Shown here in pieces: positions 1 through 5,171 of a DNA stretch of 6,853 nucleotides. The DNA is from Thermoplasmata archaeon (GTDB lineage Archaea > Thermoplasmatota > Thermoplasmata > Thermoplasmatales > Aciduliprofundaceae): positions 1 through 6,853 of the forward strand of contig JAGHBQ010000029.1 in NCBI GenBank assembly GCA_021160945.1. The letters run 5' to 3'. Each line of letters begins with the position of its first letter. The stretch's first letter is position 1. The translations under genes and the position numbers were made by a program. Below the pieces are notes generated by a model. That model was given only the letters and a program-made list of their open reading frames with translations. It searched no databases and was not told where the DNA came from.

Positions 1-384
1 AAAAATATTAGGGGGAAGAAGCTGCTTCTTTATGGGAAATGCATAGAAGAAAATCCCGAGTATCTGGAAAGATTTGATAGATATGTAAAACTATCCTTCT
101 GTCCTGAGAAGGAGCATATCAATATGGCATTTTACAAGCTTATGGCCATGTTCTCTGTGGCCAAGGAAGTTGTGGTCCTCACCACTGATGGCTCGCCCCA
201 CTGTGTGGGATTACATCACATTGCCCAGGAGGTTCTAAAATATTCTGCTAGAAAGATACCCCTTAGGCACTTTGTGATAAATAATGGGAAGCTAATTGAA
301 GTGGAGGAGGAGGATATAAAGCTCTCCCGCTACCTTTCAAAAATAAAGAGATTGAGATCAGCGGAACTTGGGTCTCAGAGATAG
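1..384 (+). CDS. Hypothetical protein of unknown family, C-terminal 127 residues (5' end outside window)
   Basis: The frame is open from base 1 to a TAG at 382-384, so this is the 3' part of a longer gene. The Met at base 124 lies within the open frame and is not a convincing start. I do not recognise the family. Visible pieces, numbered from base 1, are a hydrophobic beta-like strand ending in Y-G-K-C14, an F-C34-P, a second strand VVVLTT followed by D63-G-S-P-H67-C68 and H72-H73, then a strand RHFVI and a Lys/Glu-rich tail. The strand-loop alternation suggests an alpha/beta soluble protein. The Cys and His residues (C14, C34, H67, C68, H72, H73) could bind a metal or Fe-S cluster or form an active site, but that is inference. 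There is no membrane segment. Base composition and AGA-rich arginine usage match the neighbours. The last 27 bases overlap the 3' end of thrS on the other strand. I am confident that it is coding, not of its function. Confidence 0.75.
   Translation, partial: KNIRGKKLLLYGKCIEENPEYLERFDRYVKLSFCPEKEHINMAFYKLMAMFSVAKEVVVLTTDGSPHCVGLHHIAQEVLKYSARKIPLRHFVINNGKLIEVEEEDIKLSRYLSKIKRLRSAELGSQR
339..347 (-). terminator. T-rich tract, candidate terminator of thrS
   Basis: Read on the minus strand, TTTATTTTT lies 11 nt beyond the thrS stop at 358-360, inside the antisense of the facing + strand gene. It is a plausible intrinsic archaeal termination signal, but it is weak and no hairpin precedes it. Confidence 0.25.
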
Positions 385-2193
385 AAGCTCAGGAAGTGGT
401 AGTTTTCTCTTTGGCTTCCCTTCTATCTTTTCCAGAATCTCTTTTTTTAAGGTATCTCTTTCCATTTCCTTAATTTCCTGTCCTCTTATTCTCACAGTGA
501 GCTTTCCGCTCTTCATCTCCTTTTCCCCTATAACCACTATGTAGGGAATCCACTCCATTTCAGCCTCTCTTATTTTCTTTGAAACACTCATTTCCCGATC
601 GTCCACATCCACTCTTATTCCATCTTTCTTCAGTTCATTCATAAAATCTATGGAGCAGCCAAGATAATTATCGCTCACAGGAATCACGCGAACCTGCGTT
701 GGAGAGAGCCATAGAGGCAGCATGGGTTTCTTTCCTTTTTTGGAGACCATATATGCCTTCTCCAGCATAGCGTATATTACTCTCTCCACAGCACCGCTAG
801 GAGAGCAGTGGAGAATGAAGGGGTACTTCTTCTCACCATTCTCATCGTAATAGGTTATCCCATATCTTTCTGCATTTTCAACGTCTATTTGAACAGTGCT
901 CAGCGCTGCCGCTTTATTCATCGTATCCACAAAATTGAATTCGAATTTGAGAACAAAGTAGAAAAAGCGTTCATCCCACATTTGAATTAGCACTGGTCTT
1001 TTCACTATTTCTACCAGGGACCTTATGAAATCCCTGTTCTCTTCATAAAAATCACGGGTAAATCTTATGGCCACCTCGTAATCTCCAAGCTCCAGACCAA
1101 AATCTTTTAAGATATCTATGGCCAGAGAGTATTGCTCTTTGAATGCCTCTTTTGCCTGATCCATATCTGAGGTGAAGGTATGCATATCTGGCATTGTAAA
1201 GGCTCTCAATCTTCTTAGACCAGCAAGCTCTCCCTTCTGCTCTCTTCTAAAAGAATATTTTGCCAGCTCGTAGATTTTTACAGGCATATTTCTGTAGGAT
1301 AGAGTTGCATCATGCATTATTAGAAATTGCCCAAAACAGGCAGCAAATCGCAGGAAATATTTATCCTTGCCACTTAGCGCTATGTACTGCCTTGCAGGAA
1401 ACCTGTTGAGATAGCTTTTGAGGGATGGATGCTCGTAATCGTACATAATTGGAGTTTCCACTTCCATAGCTCCATACCCCAAAACACGGGATTCTACATA
1501 ATCCTCTATGAGAGCTTTAATTAATTTACCCTTTGGATAGTATCTCATGTTTCCAGAATCGCTTCCTGGCTCGTAATCAGCAATCTCAAGTTTCTGCATC
1601 AGTTCCACATGGGGTGGTATCTGCTTTACTGCCCTTGAGCCTGATATCTCGTAATCTGCAAATTTTTTGAGATTGGGATAGGCTGAAAAATCAAAATTTT
1701 TAATTTCATGCAATTCTCCATCGGGGGTCATGATATACCAATAAGTGGTTCTTTTCTCAGCCTTAAGAGCCTCGCTCTCCTCCTCCTTTTCTACACCCTT
1801 TATTTCCTTGCTGAGCTCGCTTAATGGATGTCCCTTGCACGATATAACGAAGCTCTTATACCAGCCGAAGGGAGCACGATGAACTTCATAATTGGACAGC
1901 ATAGATTCTAGAGATTTCAGAACCTCCATGGCTTCATTCGAGTCCGCCAAATTACTACTTAGATGGGCATAAGGGTAGAGAATTATTTTGTCGGCATTCA
2001 CCTTCTCAGCCACGTTAACTATCTCTTCCTTTGCTTTCTCAATTATACTTTTATCTCCCTTTTCAACGCTTATAAATGCTACAAGACACTCCTTGAATCT
2101 CTCTTTCTTCTTCTCTATTTTCTCTGCATTTTTCATCGCCTTCTGTTTTGCCTCAAATTCAATAAAATCCGCATGAATGAAAAGTACACGCAT
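358..2193 (-). CDS. thrS: Threonyl-tRNA synthetase, archaeal type
   Basis: This class II synthetase charges tRNA-Thr with threonine in the cytoplasm; 611 aa fits archaeal ThrRS. Residues 1 to about 140 form the archaeal editing domain, related to D-aminoacyl-tRNA deacylases, which removes mischarged serine; Y-A-H77-L-S-S and S-C-K120-G-H-P are its hallmark segments. The catalytic core follows from about residue 195: motif 2 is F315[11 protein letters not shown], motif 3 contains G467-A-V-E-R471, and the threonine-binding zinc ligands are C286 (AACFGQF), H338 (PDMHTF) and H462 (ILHCSPSG). Residues about 500-600 are the anticodon-binding domain. No residue expected for activity is missing. The ATG at 2193 is chosen because [10 protein letters not shown] is the usual archaeal N-terminus. 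No Shine-Dalgarno is present, and a TATA box centred about 26 nt upstream implies a leaderless mRNA. It is divergent from rpl40e, and its last 27 bases overlap the gene at 1..384. Confidence 0.97.
   Translation of the reverse strand: MRVLFIHADFIEFEAKQKAMKNAEKIEKKKERFKECLVAFISVEKGDKSIIEKAKEEIVNVAEKVNADKIILYPYAHLSSNLADSNEAMEVLKSLESMLSNYEVHRAPFGWYKSFVISCKGHPLSELSKEIKGVEKEEESEALKAEKRTTYWYIMTPDGELHEIKNFDFSAYPNLKKFADYEISGSRAVKQIPPHVELMQKLEIADYEPGSDSGNMRYYPKGKLIKALIEDYVESRVLGYGAMEVETPIMYDYEHPSLKSYLNRFPARQYIALSGKDKYFLRFAACFGQFLIMHDATLSYRNMPVKIYELAKYSFRREQKGELAGLRRLRAFTMPDMHTFTSDMDQAKEAFKEQYSLAIDILKDFGLELGDYEVAIRFTRDFYEENRDFIRSLVEIVKRPVLIQMWDERFFYFVLKFEFNFVDTMNKAAALSTVQIDVENAERYGITYYDENGEKKYPFILHCSPSGAVERVIYAMLEKAYMVSKKGKKPMLPLWLSPTQVRVIPVSDNYLGCSIDFMNELKKDGIRVDVDDREMSVSKKIREAEMEWIPYIVVIGEKEMKSGKLTVRIRGQEIKEMERDTLKKEILEKIEGKPKRKLPLPELLSLRPKFR
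442..448 (+). terminator. Oligo-U tract, candidate terminator of the 1..384 gene
   Basis: Seven consecutive T residues on the + strand begin 58 nt after the stop at 382-384, inside the antisense of thrS. Archaeal RNA polymerase commonly terminates at U-rich tracts without a hairpin, and no other sense-strand T run of this length lies close to the stop. On the thrS strand the same bases encode Lys codons, so the run could simply reflect coding needs. Confidence 0.35.
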
Positions 2194-2215
2194 AGAAAGG
2201 TAATTTTAGTTTTTG

Positions 2216-2223
2216 TATAAAAA
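2216..2223 (-). promoter_or_regulatory. TATA box of thrS
   Basis: On the minus strand the bases read TTTTTATA, a good archaeal box A. Its centre lies about 26 nt before the thrS ATG at 2193, the spacing expected between box A and the transcription start. Transcription should therefore begin at or next to the A of the start codon, which agrees with the missing Shine-Dalgarno. The purine-containing stretch just upstream (GGATATG) may act as the BRE. Confidence 0.6.
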
Positions 2224-2247
2224 CATATCCTCTCAAAGGAGAAAGAG

Positions 2248-2255
2248 TTAAATAT
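2248..2255 (+). promoter_or_regulatory. TATA box of rpl40e
   Basis: TTAAATAT preceded by the purine-rich GAAAGAG (2241-2247, a reasonable BRE) forms an archaeal core promoter. The centre is about 25.5 nt upstream of the ATG at 2277, so the transcript is predicted to be leaderless. It is divergent from the thrS box A, the two being separated by 24 bp, so the two preinitiation complexes may compete. Confidence 0.6.
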
Positions 2256-2276
2256 GGCTTTATCATGCTACGCACT

Positions 2277-2429
2277 ATGACTTTCCACGAAGCGGTGAAT
2301 AGGCTTCTCAACAAAAAAATATGTATGAAATGTTACGCTCGCAACCCGCCCAATGCTACTAGATGCAGGAGATGCGGAAGTCATCAGCTCAGACCAAAGG
2401 CTAAAGAGAAGAGAGGCGGCGGGAAGTAA
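2277..2429 (+). CDS. rpl40e: 50S ribosomal protein L40e
   Basis: This 50-residue, strongly basic protein is a component of the archaeal large ribosomal subunit, the stand-alone counterpart of the eukaryotic ubiquitin-fused L40. It carries a zinc ribbon C16-x2-C19-x10-C30-x2-C33 and ends with the family signature [13 protein letters not shown]. The N-terminal F-x-E-A-V-N-R-L-L is also typical. The ATG at 2277 is preferred over an in-frame ATG at 2265, because the 2265 start would add MLRT, which the family lacks, and because the TATA box at 2248-2255 places transcription initiation at about 2277. No Shine-Dalgarno sits at a useful distance, so translation is probably leaderless. The TAA at 2427-2429 lies inside the 3' end of the convergent pcp gene, a 29-bp overlap. 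No ubiquitin-like fusion is present, as expected in archaea. Confidence 0.95.
   Translation: MTFHEAVNRLLNKKICMKCYARNPPNATRCRRCGSHQLRPKAKEKRGGGK
2313..2319 (-). terminator. Oligo-U tract, candidate terminator of the operon ending in pcp
   Basis: Seven A residues on the + strand give U7 in the minus-strand transcript, 82 nt past the pcp stop at 2401-2403. The tract lies in the antisense of the rpl40e codons for Lys13-Lys14. It mirrors the U7 tract found after the 1..384 gene. Supported by position and composition only. Confidence 0.35.
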
Positions 2430-3003
2430 CCTCAATAGCTATTTTCACCGCTTTTTCCATAGCTTTCATTTCCACATAGGCTCTGTTTTCTCTTCCAATT
2501 ACCATATCCTCGCTGCTGGGGAGATGTATGAACCCCACAGGTATATCAATATTCATCTTCTCTCTGTGATAGAGAAAAGAATAGAATAGGGCGTTGCAAA
2601 CGTAAGTACCCGCGTGATATGAAACATATCCGGGTATGCCATTTTTGTGCCATTCATCAACTATATCAAAAACTGGAAGCGTGGAGAAATACGCATCTTT
2701 TCCATCTTCAAAAATTCTCATTCTTCTGGGAGTAAAACCCTTGTTATCAGGTTTTTTTGAATCCATAATGTTCACAGCAACCATTTCAATGGAGATCTGT
2801 GCTCTTCCATCTGCCAGACCGAGCGAAATTACAGCATCTGGTCTGTATTTTTCCAGTATCTCTCCGCTTATCTTCTTCACTTCATTATACGCTACAGGGA
2901 TTCTAAACGCCTTTATTTCTTTGCCCTCTATACTCTTTGCAATTTCCCAGGAGGGATTTTTCTTAAAATTTAAAAATGGCTCGAATCCCGTTAAAATCAA
3001 CAT
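2401..3003 (-). CDS. pcp: Pyroglutamyl-peptidase I (pyrrolidone-carboxylate peptidase)
   Basis: This cytoplasmic cysteine peptidase (family C15) removes N-terminal pyroglutamate from peptides. The 200 aa length is close to the usual 200-220. The N-terminal T-G-F-E-P-F is the family signature. The catalytic triad is complete: E73 in I-E-M-V-A-V-N, C136 in A-G-T-Y-V-C-N and H160 in V-G-F-I-H-L-P. The spacing of 63 and 24 residues is the same as for Glu81, Cys144 and His168 in characterised bacterial and archaeal enzymes. The start ATG at 3003 lies inside the end of pncB (7-nt overlap, ATGTTGA) and has a strong Shine-Dalgarno 7 nt upstream, so translation is probably coupled. The gene ends inside the facing rpl40e. 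Its tie to NAD salvage genes is not explained by its reaction; it may simply be the last housekeeping gene of the operon. Confidence 0.95.
   Translation of the reverse strand: MLILTGFEPFLNFKKNPSWEIAKSIEGKEIKAFRIPVAYNEVKKISGEILEKYRPDAVISLGLADGRAQISIEMVAVNIMDSKKPDNKGFTPRRMRIFEDGKDAYFSTLPVFDIVDEWHKNGIPGYVSYHAGTYVCNALFYSFLYHREKMNIDIPVGFIHLPSSEDMVIGRENRAYVEMKAMEKAVKIAIEVTSRRLSSL
2452..2456 (+). terminator. Short U tract downstream of rpl40e
   Basis: Five T residues follow the rpl40e stop by 22 nt, after a TTTT at 2442-2445, within the antisense of pcp. This is a possible weak archaeal terminator, proposed from position and base content only. Confidence 0.25.
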
Positions 3004-4169
3004 TCTCTCCCCTCCAGTTGCTTGAGTACATACTCTCTTATCTCATCCACAGAGGGATATTCCTTTACAATTTTACCATTTAGCATATAGGGTTGAAGAA
3101 GCTCTTCTAATTCATATCCACAAACAGGACATTCCTCAAGCGTCTCTTTTCGAGGTACCACGAAAAAATTTCCACAATTTCTGCATCTGTAAACTCTCTT
3201 AGAACCACTCAATTTTCCTCTCTTGGCAAGAGGCTTTTTCTCTATCTCCACAATATCCATTGCAAAGTCTATGGTTTTCGCATTACTCAGAGAAGTGCCT
3301 ACACCGAAACCCGTTGCACCTGCCTCTTTCAACCGCTTCACACTTTCCTCATTTAATCCTCCAGATACGAAAATTCCGATATTTTTATATCCTCTCAGAT
3401 CCAGTTCCCATCGAACTTCCCTCACTATATCTTCAAAGTTCCCTCTTCTAGATGAAGGAGTGTCCAGCCTTATGGCCGCAAGATCTTCAAGAAGCTCAGC
3501 AGCTTTAAGAGCTTCAAATTTTTCATCTCCAAAGGTATCAATGAGCGCTATTCTTGGCACAGCTGGAGATACAAACTCATCAAATTTCTTCCAGGCCTCC
3601 TCCTCTCCGAGAGTTAAGATCAGTGCATGAGGCATCGTTCCTTTTGGCTTCTTACCTATGTGTTCTGCTCCCAGAATACTTGAAACCCCATCACAACCTC
3701 CTATGTAAGTTGCCCTGTCTATCATAGGCGATATTGCAGGATGCATTCTTCTTACACCGAAAGAGAGAACTAAGGAATTTCCAGCAGCAAGCCTTATTCT
3801 GGCTGACTTTGTTGCAATACCCGATGCCTGACAGATAAGTCCAAGAATTGGAGTTTCGTATACCGCAAATTCTTTGTAATCGCCCTCTATGGCCATAACA
3901 GGTATTGGATAACCTCTGTAATCCCTCCTGGGAAAAATCGTTCCCTCAGGAAGAGCATATATATTCACATTCTTTCCTTCCATGAGATAGAGAACCTCCT
4001 CAAGGCCTGCGAAAACAATCCAGTCATATGGTGGATTGGCTACCGTGAACTCTGCCCAAACTTTCTTCTTCAAATTCGTTCTTTCAAGAATCTCTCTCGT
4101 TCTAAGAAAATAAACATCCGTGGTTTTCCCTTCTTTTATCTCTTTCTCCGTAGCTATATGAAATTTCAT
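2997..4169 (-). CDS. pncB: Nicotinate phosphoribosyltransferase
   Basis: The enzyme joins nicotinate to PRPP, with ATP hydrolysis, giving nicotinate mononucleotide: the committing step of Preiss-Handler NAD salvage in the cytoplasm. The 390-residue length and domain order match the Thermoplasma acidophilum type. An N-terminal region with N-P-P-Y is followed by the barrel with S-F-G-V-R-R (about 136-141) and G177-T-M-P-H181, corresponding to the segment of the autophosphorylated His in bacterial and human enzymes. F-V-S-G-G-L (267-272) and G-F-G-V-G-T (287-292) are phosphate-binding loops of the phosphoribosyltransferase fold. A C-terminal zinc knuckle has C329-x2-C332-x14-C347-x2-C350, as in the Thermoplasma enzyme. 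The ATG at 4169 has an upstream AAGGAG and overlaps the pncA stop by 4 nt (ATGA), so the two are probably translationally coupled. A quinolinate phosphoribosyltransferase is a relative, but the size and zinc knuckle favour pncB. Confidence 0.95.
   Translation of the reverse strand: MKFHIATEKEIKEGKTTDVYFLRTREILERTNLKKKVWAEFTVANPPYDWIVFAGLEEVLYLMEGKNVNIYALPEGTIFPRRDYRGYPIPVMAIEGDYKEFAVYETPILGLICQASGIATKSARIRLAAGNSLVLSFGVRRMHPAISPMIDRATYIGGCDGVSSILGAEHIGKKPKGTMPHALILTLGEEEAWKKFDEFVSPAVPRIALIDTFGDEKFEALKAAELLEDLAAIRLDTPSSRRGNFEDIVREVRWELDLRGYKNIGIFVSGGLNEESVKRLKEAGATGFGVGTSLSNAKTIDFAMDIVEIEKKPLAKRGKLSGSKRVYRCRNCGNFFVVPRKETLEECPVCGYELEELLQPYMLNGKIVKEYPSVDEIREYVLKQLEGREC
3011..3015 (-). promoter_or_regulatory. 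Shine-Dalgarno of pcp
   Basis: The minus strand reads GGAGG, then a 7-nt spacer (GGAGAGA) and the pcp ATG at 3003. The motif lies inside the last codons of pncB (Leu-Glu-Gly-Arg-Glu), so ribosomes finishing pncB are positioned to start pcp. Confidence 0.8.
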
Positions 4170-4684
4170 AGTTCTTCACTCCTTACTATTTTTGCACCGT
4201 AAATTTTTCTCATGTATTCTATAGCTCTCCTGTGCTCCTCTTCAGAGGTTCCGCTGCAGGCATCTTCCACAACATTTATTTTAAACCCACGGGCAAAGGC
4301 TCCGAAGGCGGTGTGAAGTACACATATATCCGTGGCAACACCGCATATATAAACTTCATCCACATCTCTTTCCTTCAATATTTTTTCAAGAGATGTAAAT
4401 AGAAATCCGTCGTAGGTGCTCTTCTCCACCACAACATCTTCTTCCTTGGGAGATAGCCCTTCAACTATTTCGGATCCCAAAGTACCACGCATCGCATGCT
4501 CGCCCCATACCTTTAGCTGGGGATCTTGAGAAGCATGGGAATCTTTGAGATATACCACCATACCCTCTTTTCTGAACTTTTCTGCCAGTGTTTTTATCTT
4601 CTCCACCATTTTCATGGCTCCTTCGCTCCCAAACCTGCCATCAACGAAATCGTGGATCATATCAACTATTAGAAGTGCCTTCAT
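4166..4684 (-). CDS. pncA: Nicotinamidase (isochorismatase-like hydrolase)
   Basis: This cysteine hydrolase deamidates nicotinamide to nicotinate, feeding the product to the next gene, pncB. The 172 aa length fits archaeal nicotinamidases. The Asp-Lys-Cys triad is complete: D8 in L-L-I-V-D-M, K88 in V-V-E-K-S-T-Y, and C121 in G-V-A-T-D-I-C-V with the preceding V-A cis-peptide position. The metal site that separates nicotinamidases from other isochorismatase-like proteins is also present: D48-S-H50 and H63, equivalent to Asp52, His54 and His71 of the Pyrococcus horikoshii enzyme. The pncA call therefore rests on residues as well as context. The ATG at 4684 has no Shine-Dalgarno, but a TATA-like TTAATTAT sits about 26 nt upstream, so the gene may have its own leaderless promoter as well as read-through from polB and the DUF296 gene. 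The stop overlaps the pncB start. Confidence 0.94.
   Translation of the reverse strand: MKALLIVDMIHDFVDGRFGSEGAMKMVEKIKTLAEKFRKEGMVVYLKDSHASQDPQLKVWGEHAMRGTLGSEIVEGLSPKEEDVVVEKSTYDGFLFTSLEKILKERDVDEVYICGVATDICVLHTAFGAFARGFKINVVEDACSGTSEEEHRRAIEYMRKIYGAKIVRSEEL
4179..4184 (-). promoter_or_regulatory. Shine-Dalgarno of pncB
   Basis: The minus strand reads AAGGAG with 9 nt to the pncB ATG at 4169. It lies in the last codons of pncA, upstream of the ATGA stop/start overlap, which supports coupled translation of the two NAD salvage enzymes. Confidence 0.75.
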
Positions 4685-4706
4685 ATTGGGTGTAATGAAG
4701 TTGATA

Positions 4707-4714
4707 ATAATTAA
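4707..4714 (-). promoter_or_regulatory. Candidate TATA box of the pncA-pncB-pcp unit
   Basis: The minus strand reads TTAATTAT, overlapping the TAA stop of the DUF296 gene. Its centre is about 26 nt before the pncA ATG at 4684, the same geometry as the thrS and rpl40e promoters, and pncA lacks a Shine-Dalgarno. A leaderless transcript starting at pncA is predicted. The local AT richness makes a chance match possible. Confidence 0.45.
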
Positions 4715-5130
4715 TGTATCGGTGGATATGGCGGCCAGAGATAGAGAGAACCTTCCTTCTTTCTCTCAAGTCTCTCTCCCATAAGCTCAAGGATAAAAAT
4801 TTCCCCCACAAGAACCTTACCCCATATGAGATGACCACCCACAGTTTCTCCAGTCTCATCTCCCAGTATCGCATGAATATGTGCAAATGGCCGAGAATCC
4901 TTGAGGGATATATTGCCTATGGCAGAGAGAAGCTCTTTTGTGCCCTCTACCTTTATCTCCTCATATCTTCCAGCATCGGTATTAAAATAACCGAGCTTAG
5001 CCTCCTTCAACGTTCCTATTGCATTCACAATTCCTGTTTCTATCTCCTTCTCTTGGGCAAATTCTTCCACAAACTTTGGAAGCTCAGAATTCTCCGGACA
5101 TCTAAACAGAAATGCTCTACCTATCTTCAT
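4711..5130 (-). CDS. PPC domain (DUF296) protein, function unknown
   Basis: The protein is a stand-alone PPC/DUF296 domain, a small alpha/beta fold that in archaea and bacteria forms trimers of unknown function and in plants is fused to AT-hooks. The family's metal-type His cluster is intact: H84-I-H86 in A-H-I-H-A-I-L-G-D and H100 in V-G-G-H-L, numbered from the chosen start. The domain spans almost the full 139 residues, ending in a Pro/aromatic tail (W-P-P-Y-P-P-I-H). There is no signal peptide, membrane segment or DNA-binding extension. I choose the ATG at 5130 because GGTGAT lies 4 nt upstream and a TATA box at 5163-5169 puts transcription start near 5140. An in-frame ATG at 5160 would add MEEITNKVIE but lies upstream of that start point and lacks a Shine-Dalgarno; it stays possible if the gene is read from polB. 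A role linked to NAD salvage is only a guess from position. Confidence 0.88.
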   Translation of the reverse strand: MKIGRAFLFRCPENSELPKFVEEFAQEKEIETGIVNAIGTLKEAKLGYFNTDAGRYEEIKVEGTKELLSAIGNISLKDSRPFAHIHAILGDETGETVGGHLIWGKVLVGEIFILELMGERLERKKEGSLYLWPPYPPIH

Positions 5131-5134
5131 CTCA

Positions 5135-5140
5135 ATCACC
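5135..5140 (-). promoter_or_regulatory. Shine-Dalgarno favouring the 5130 start of the DUF296 gene
   Basis: The minus strand reads GGTGAT, part of the GGAGGTGATC complement to the 16S 3' end, followed by TGAG and the ATG at 5130. The alternative ATG at 5160 has no comparable motif, so this site decides the start. Confidence 0.55.
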
Positions 5141-5162
5141 TTATTAGTTATCTCCTCCATGG

Positions 5163-5169
5163 TATAAAA
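5163..5169 (-). promoter_or_regulatory. Candidate TATA box of the DUF296 gene
   Basis: The minus strand reads TTTTATA between the polB stop (5172-5174) and the DUF296 gene. About 26 nt downstream is 5140, just before the GGTGAT Shine-Dalgarno. That would give a leader of about 10 nt and separate the downstream genes from polB. Confidence 0.45.
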
Positions 5170-5171
5170 CT

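Larger units (their letters stand above)
2194..2276. other. Divergent thrS / rpl40e intergenic region
   Basis: This is the longest non-coding stretch in the window, 83 bp. It holds one TATA box facing each way and no Shine-Dalgarno used by either gene. Both boxes lie about 26 nt from the respective start codon. No obvious operator palindrome or structured leader (such as a tRNA-sensing element) is visible, and leaderless transcripts leave no room for one. Confidence 0.6.

Noticed and set aside
2254..2280. Eight-codon upstream ORF (MALSCYAL) with AGGAG upstream, whose TGA overlaps the rpl40e ATG as ATGA, like a leader peptide.
   Set aside because: The predicted TATA box (2248-2255) overlaps its start codon and places transcription initiation at about 2277, so the ORF would not be transcribed from that promoter. 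A mapped start upstream of 2240 would reopen it.
2265..2429. Longer L40e beginning at the in-frame ATG at 2265.
   Set aside because: It adds MLRT not typical of the family and lies upstream of the transcription start implied by the TATA box.
2636..3630. Open + strand frames opposite pcp and pncB (2636-3025 and 3223-3630).
   Set aside because: Ser/Phe-rich shadow translations of AGA/GAA-rich genes on the minus strand, with no family signature or expression signals.
4662..4886. Minus-strand 74-codon frame spanning the DUF296/pncA junction.
   Set aside because: It overlaps two well-supported genes in another frame and lacks a start signal and recognisable features.
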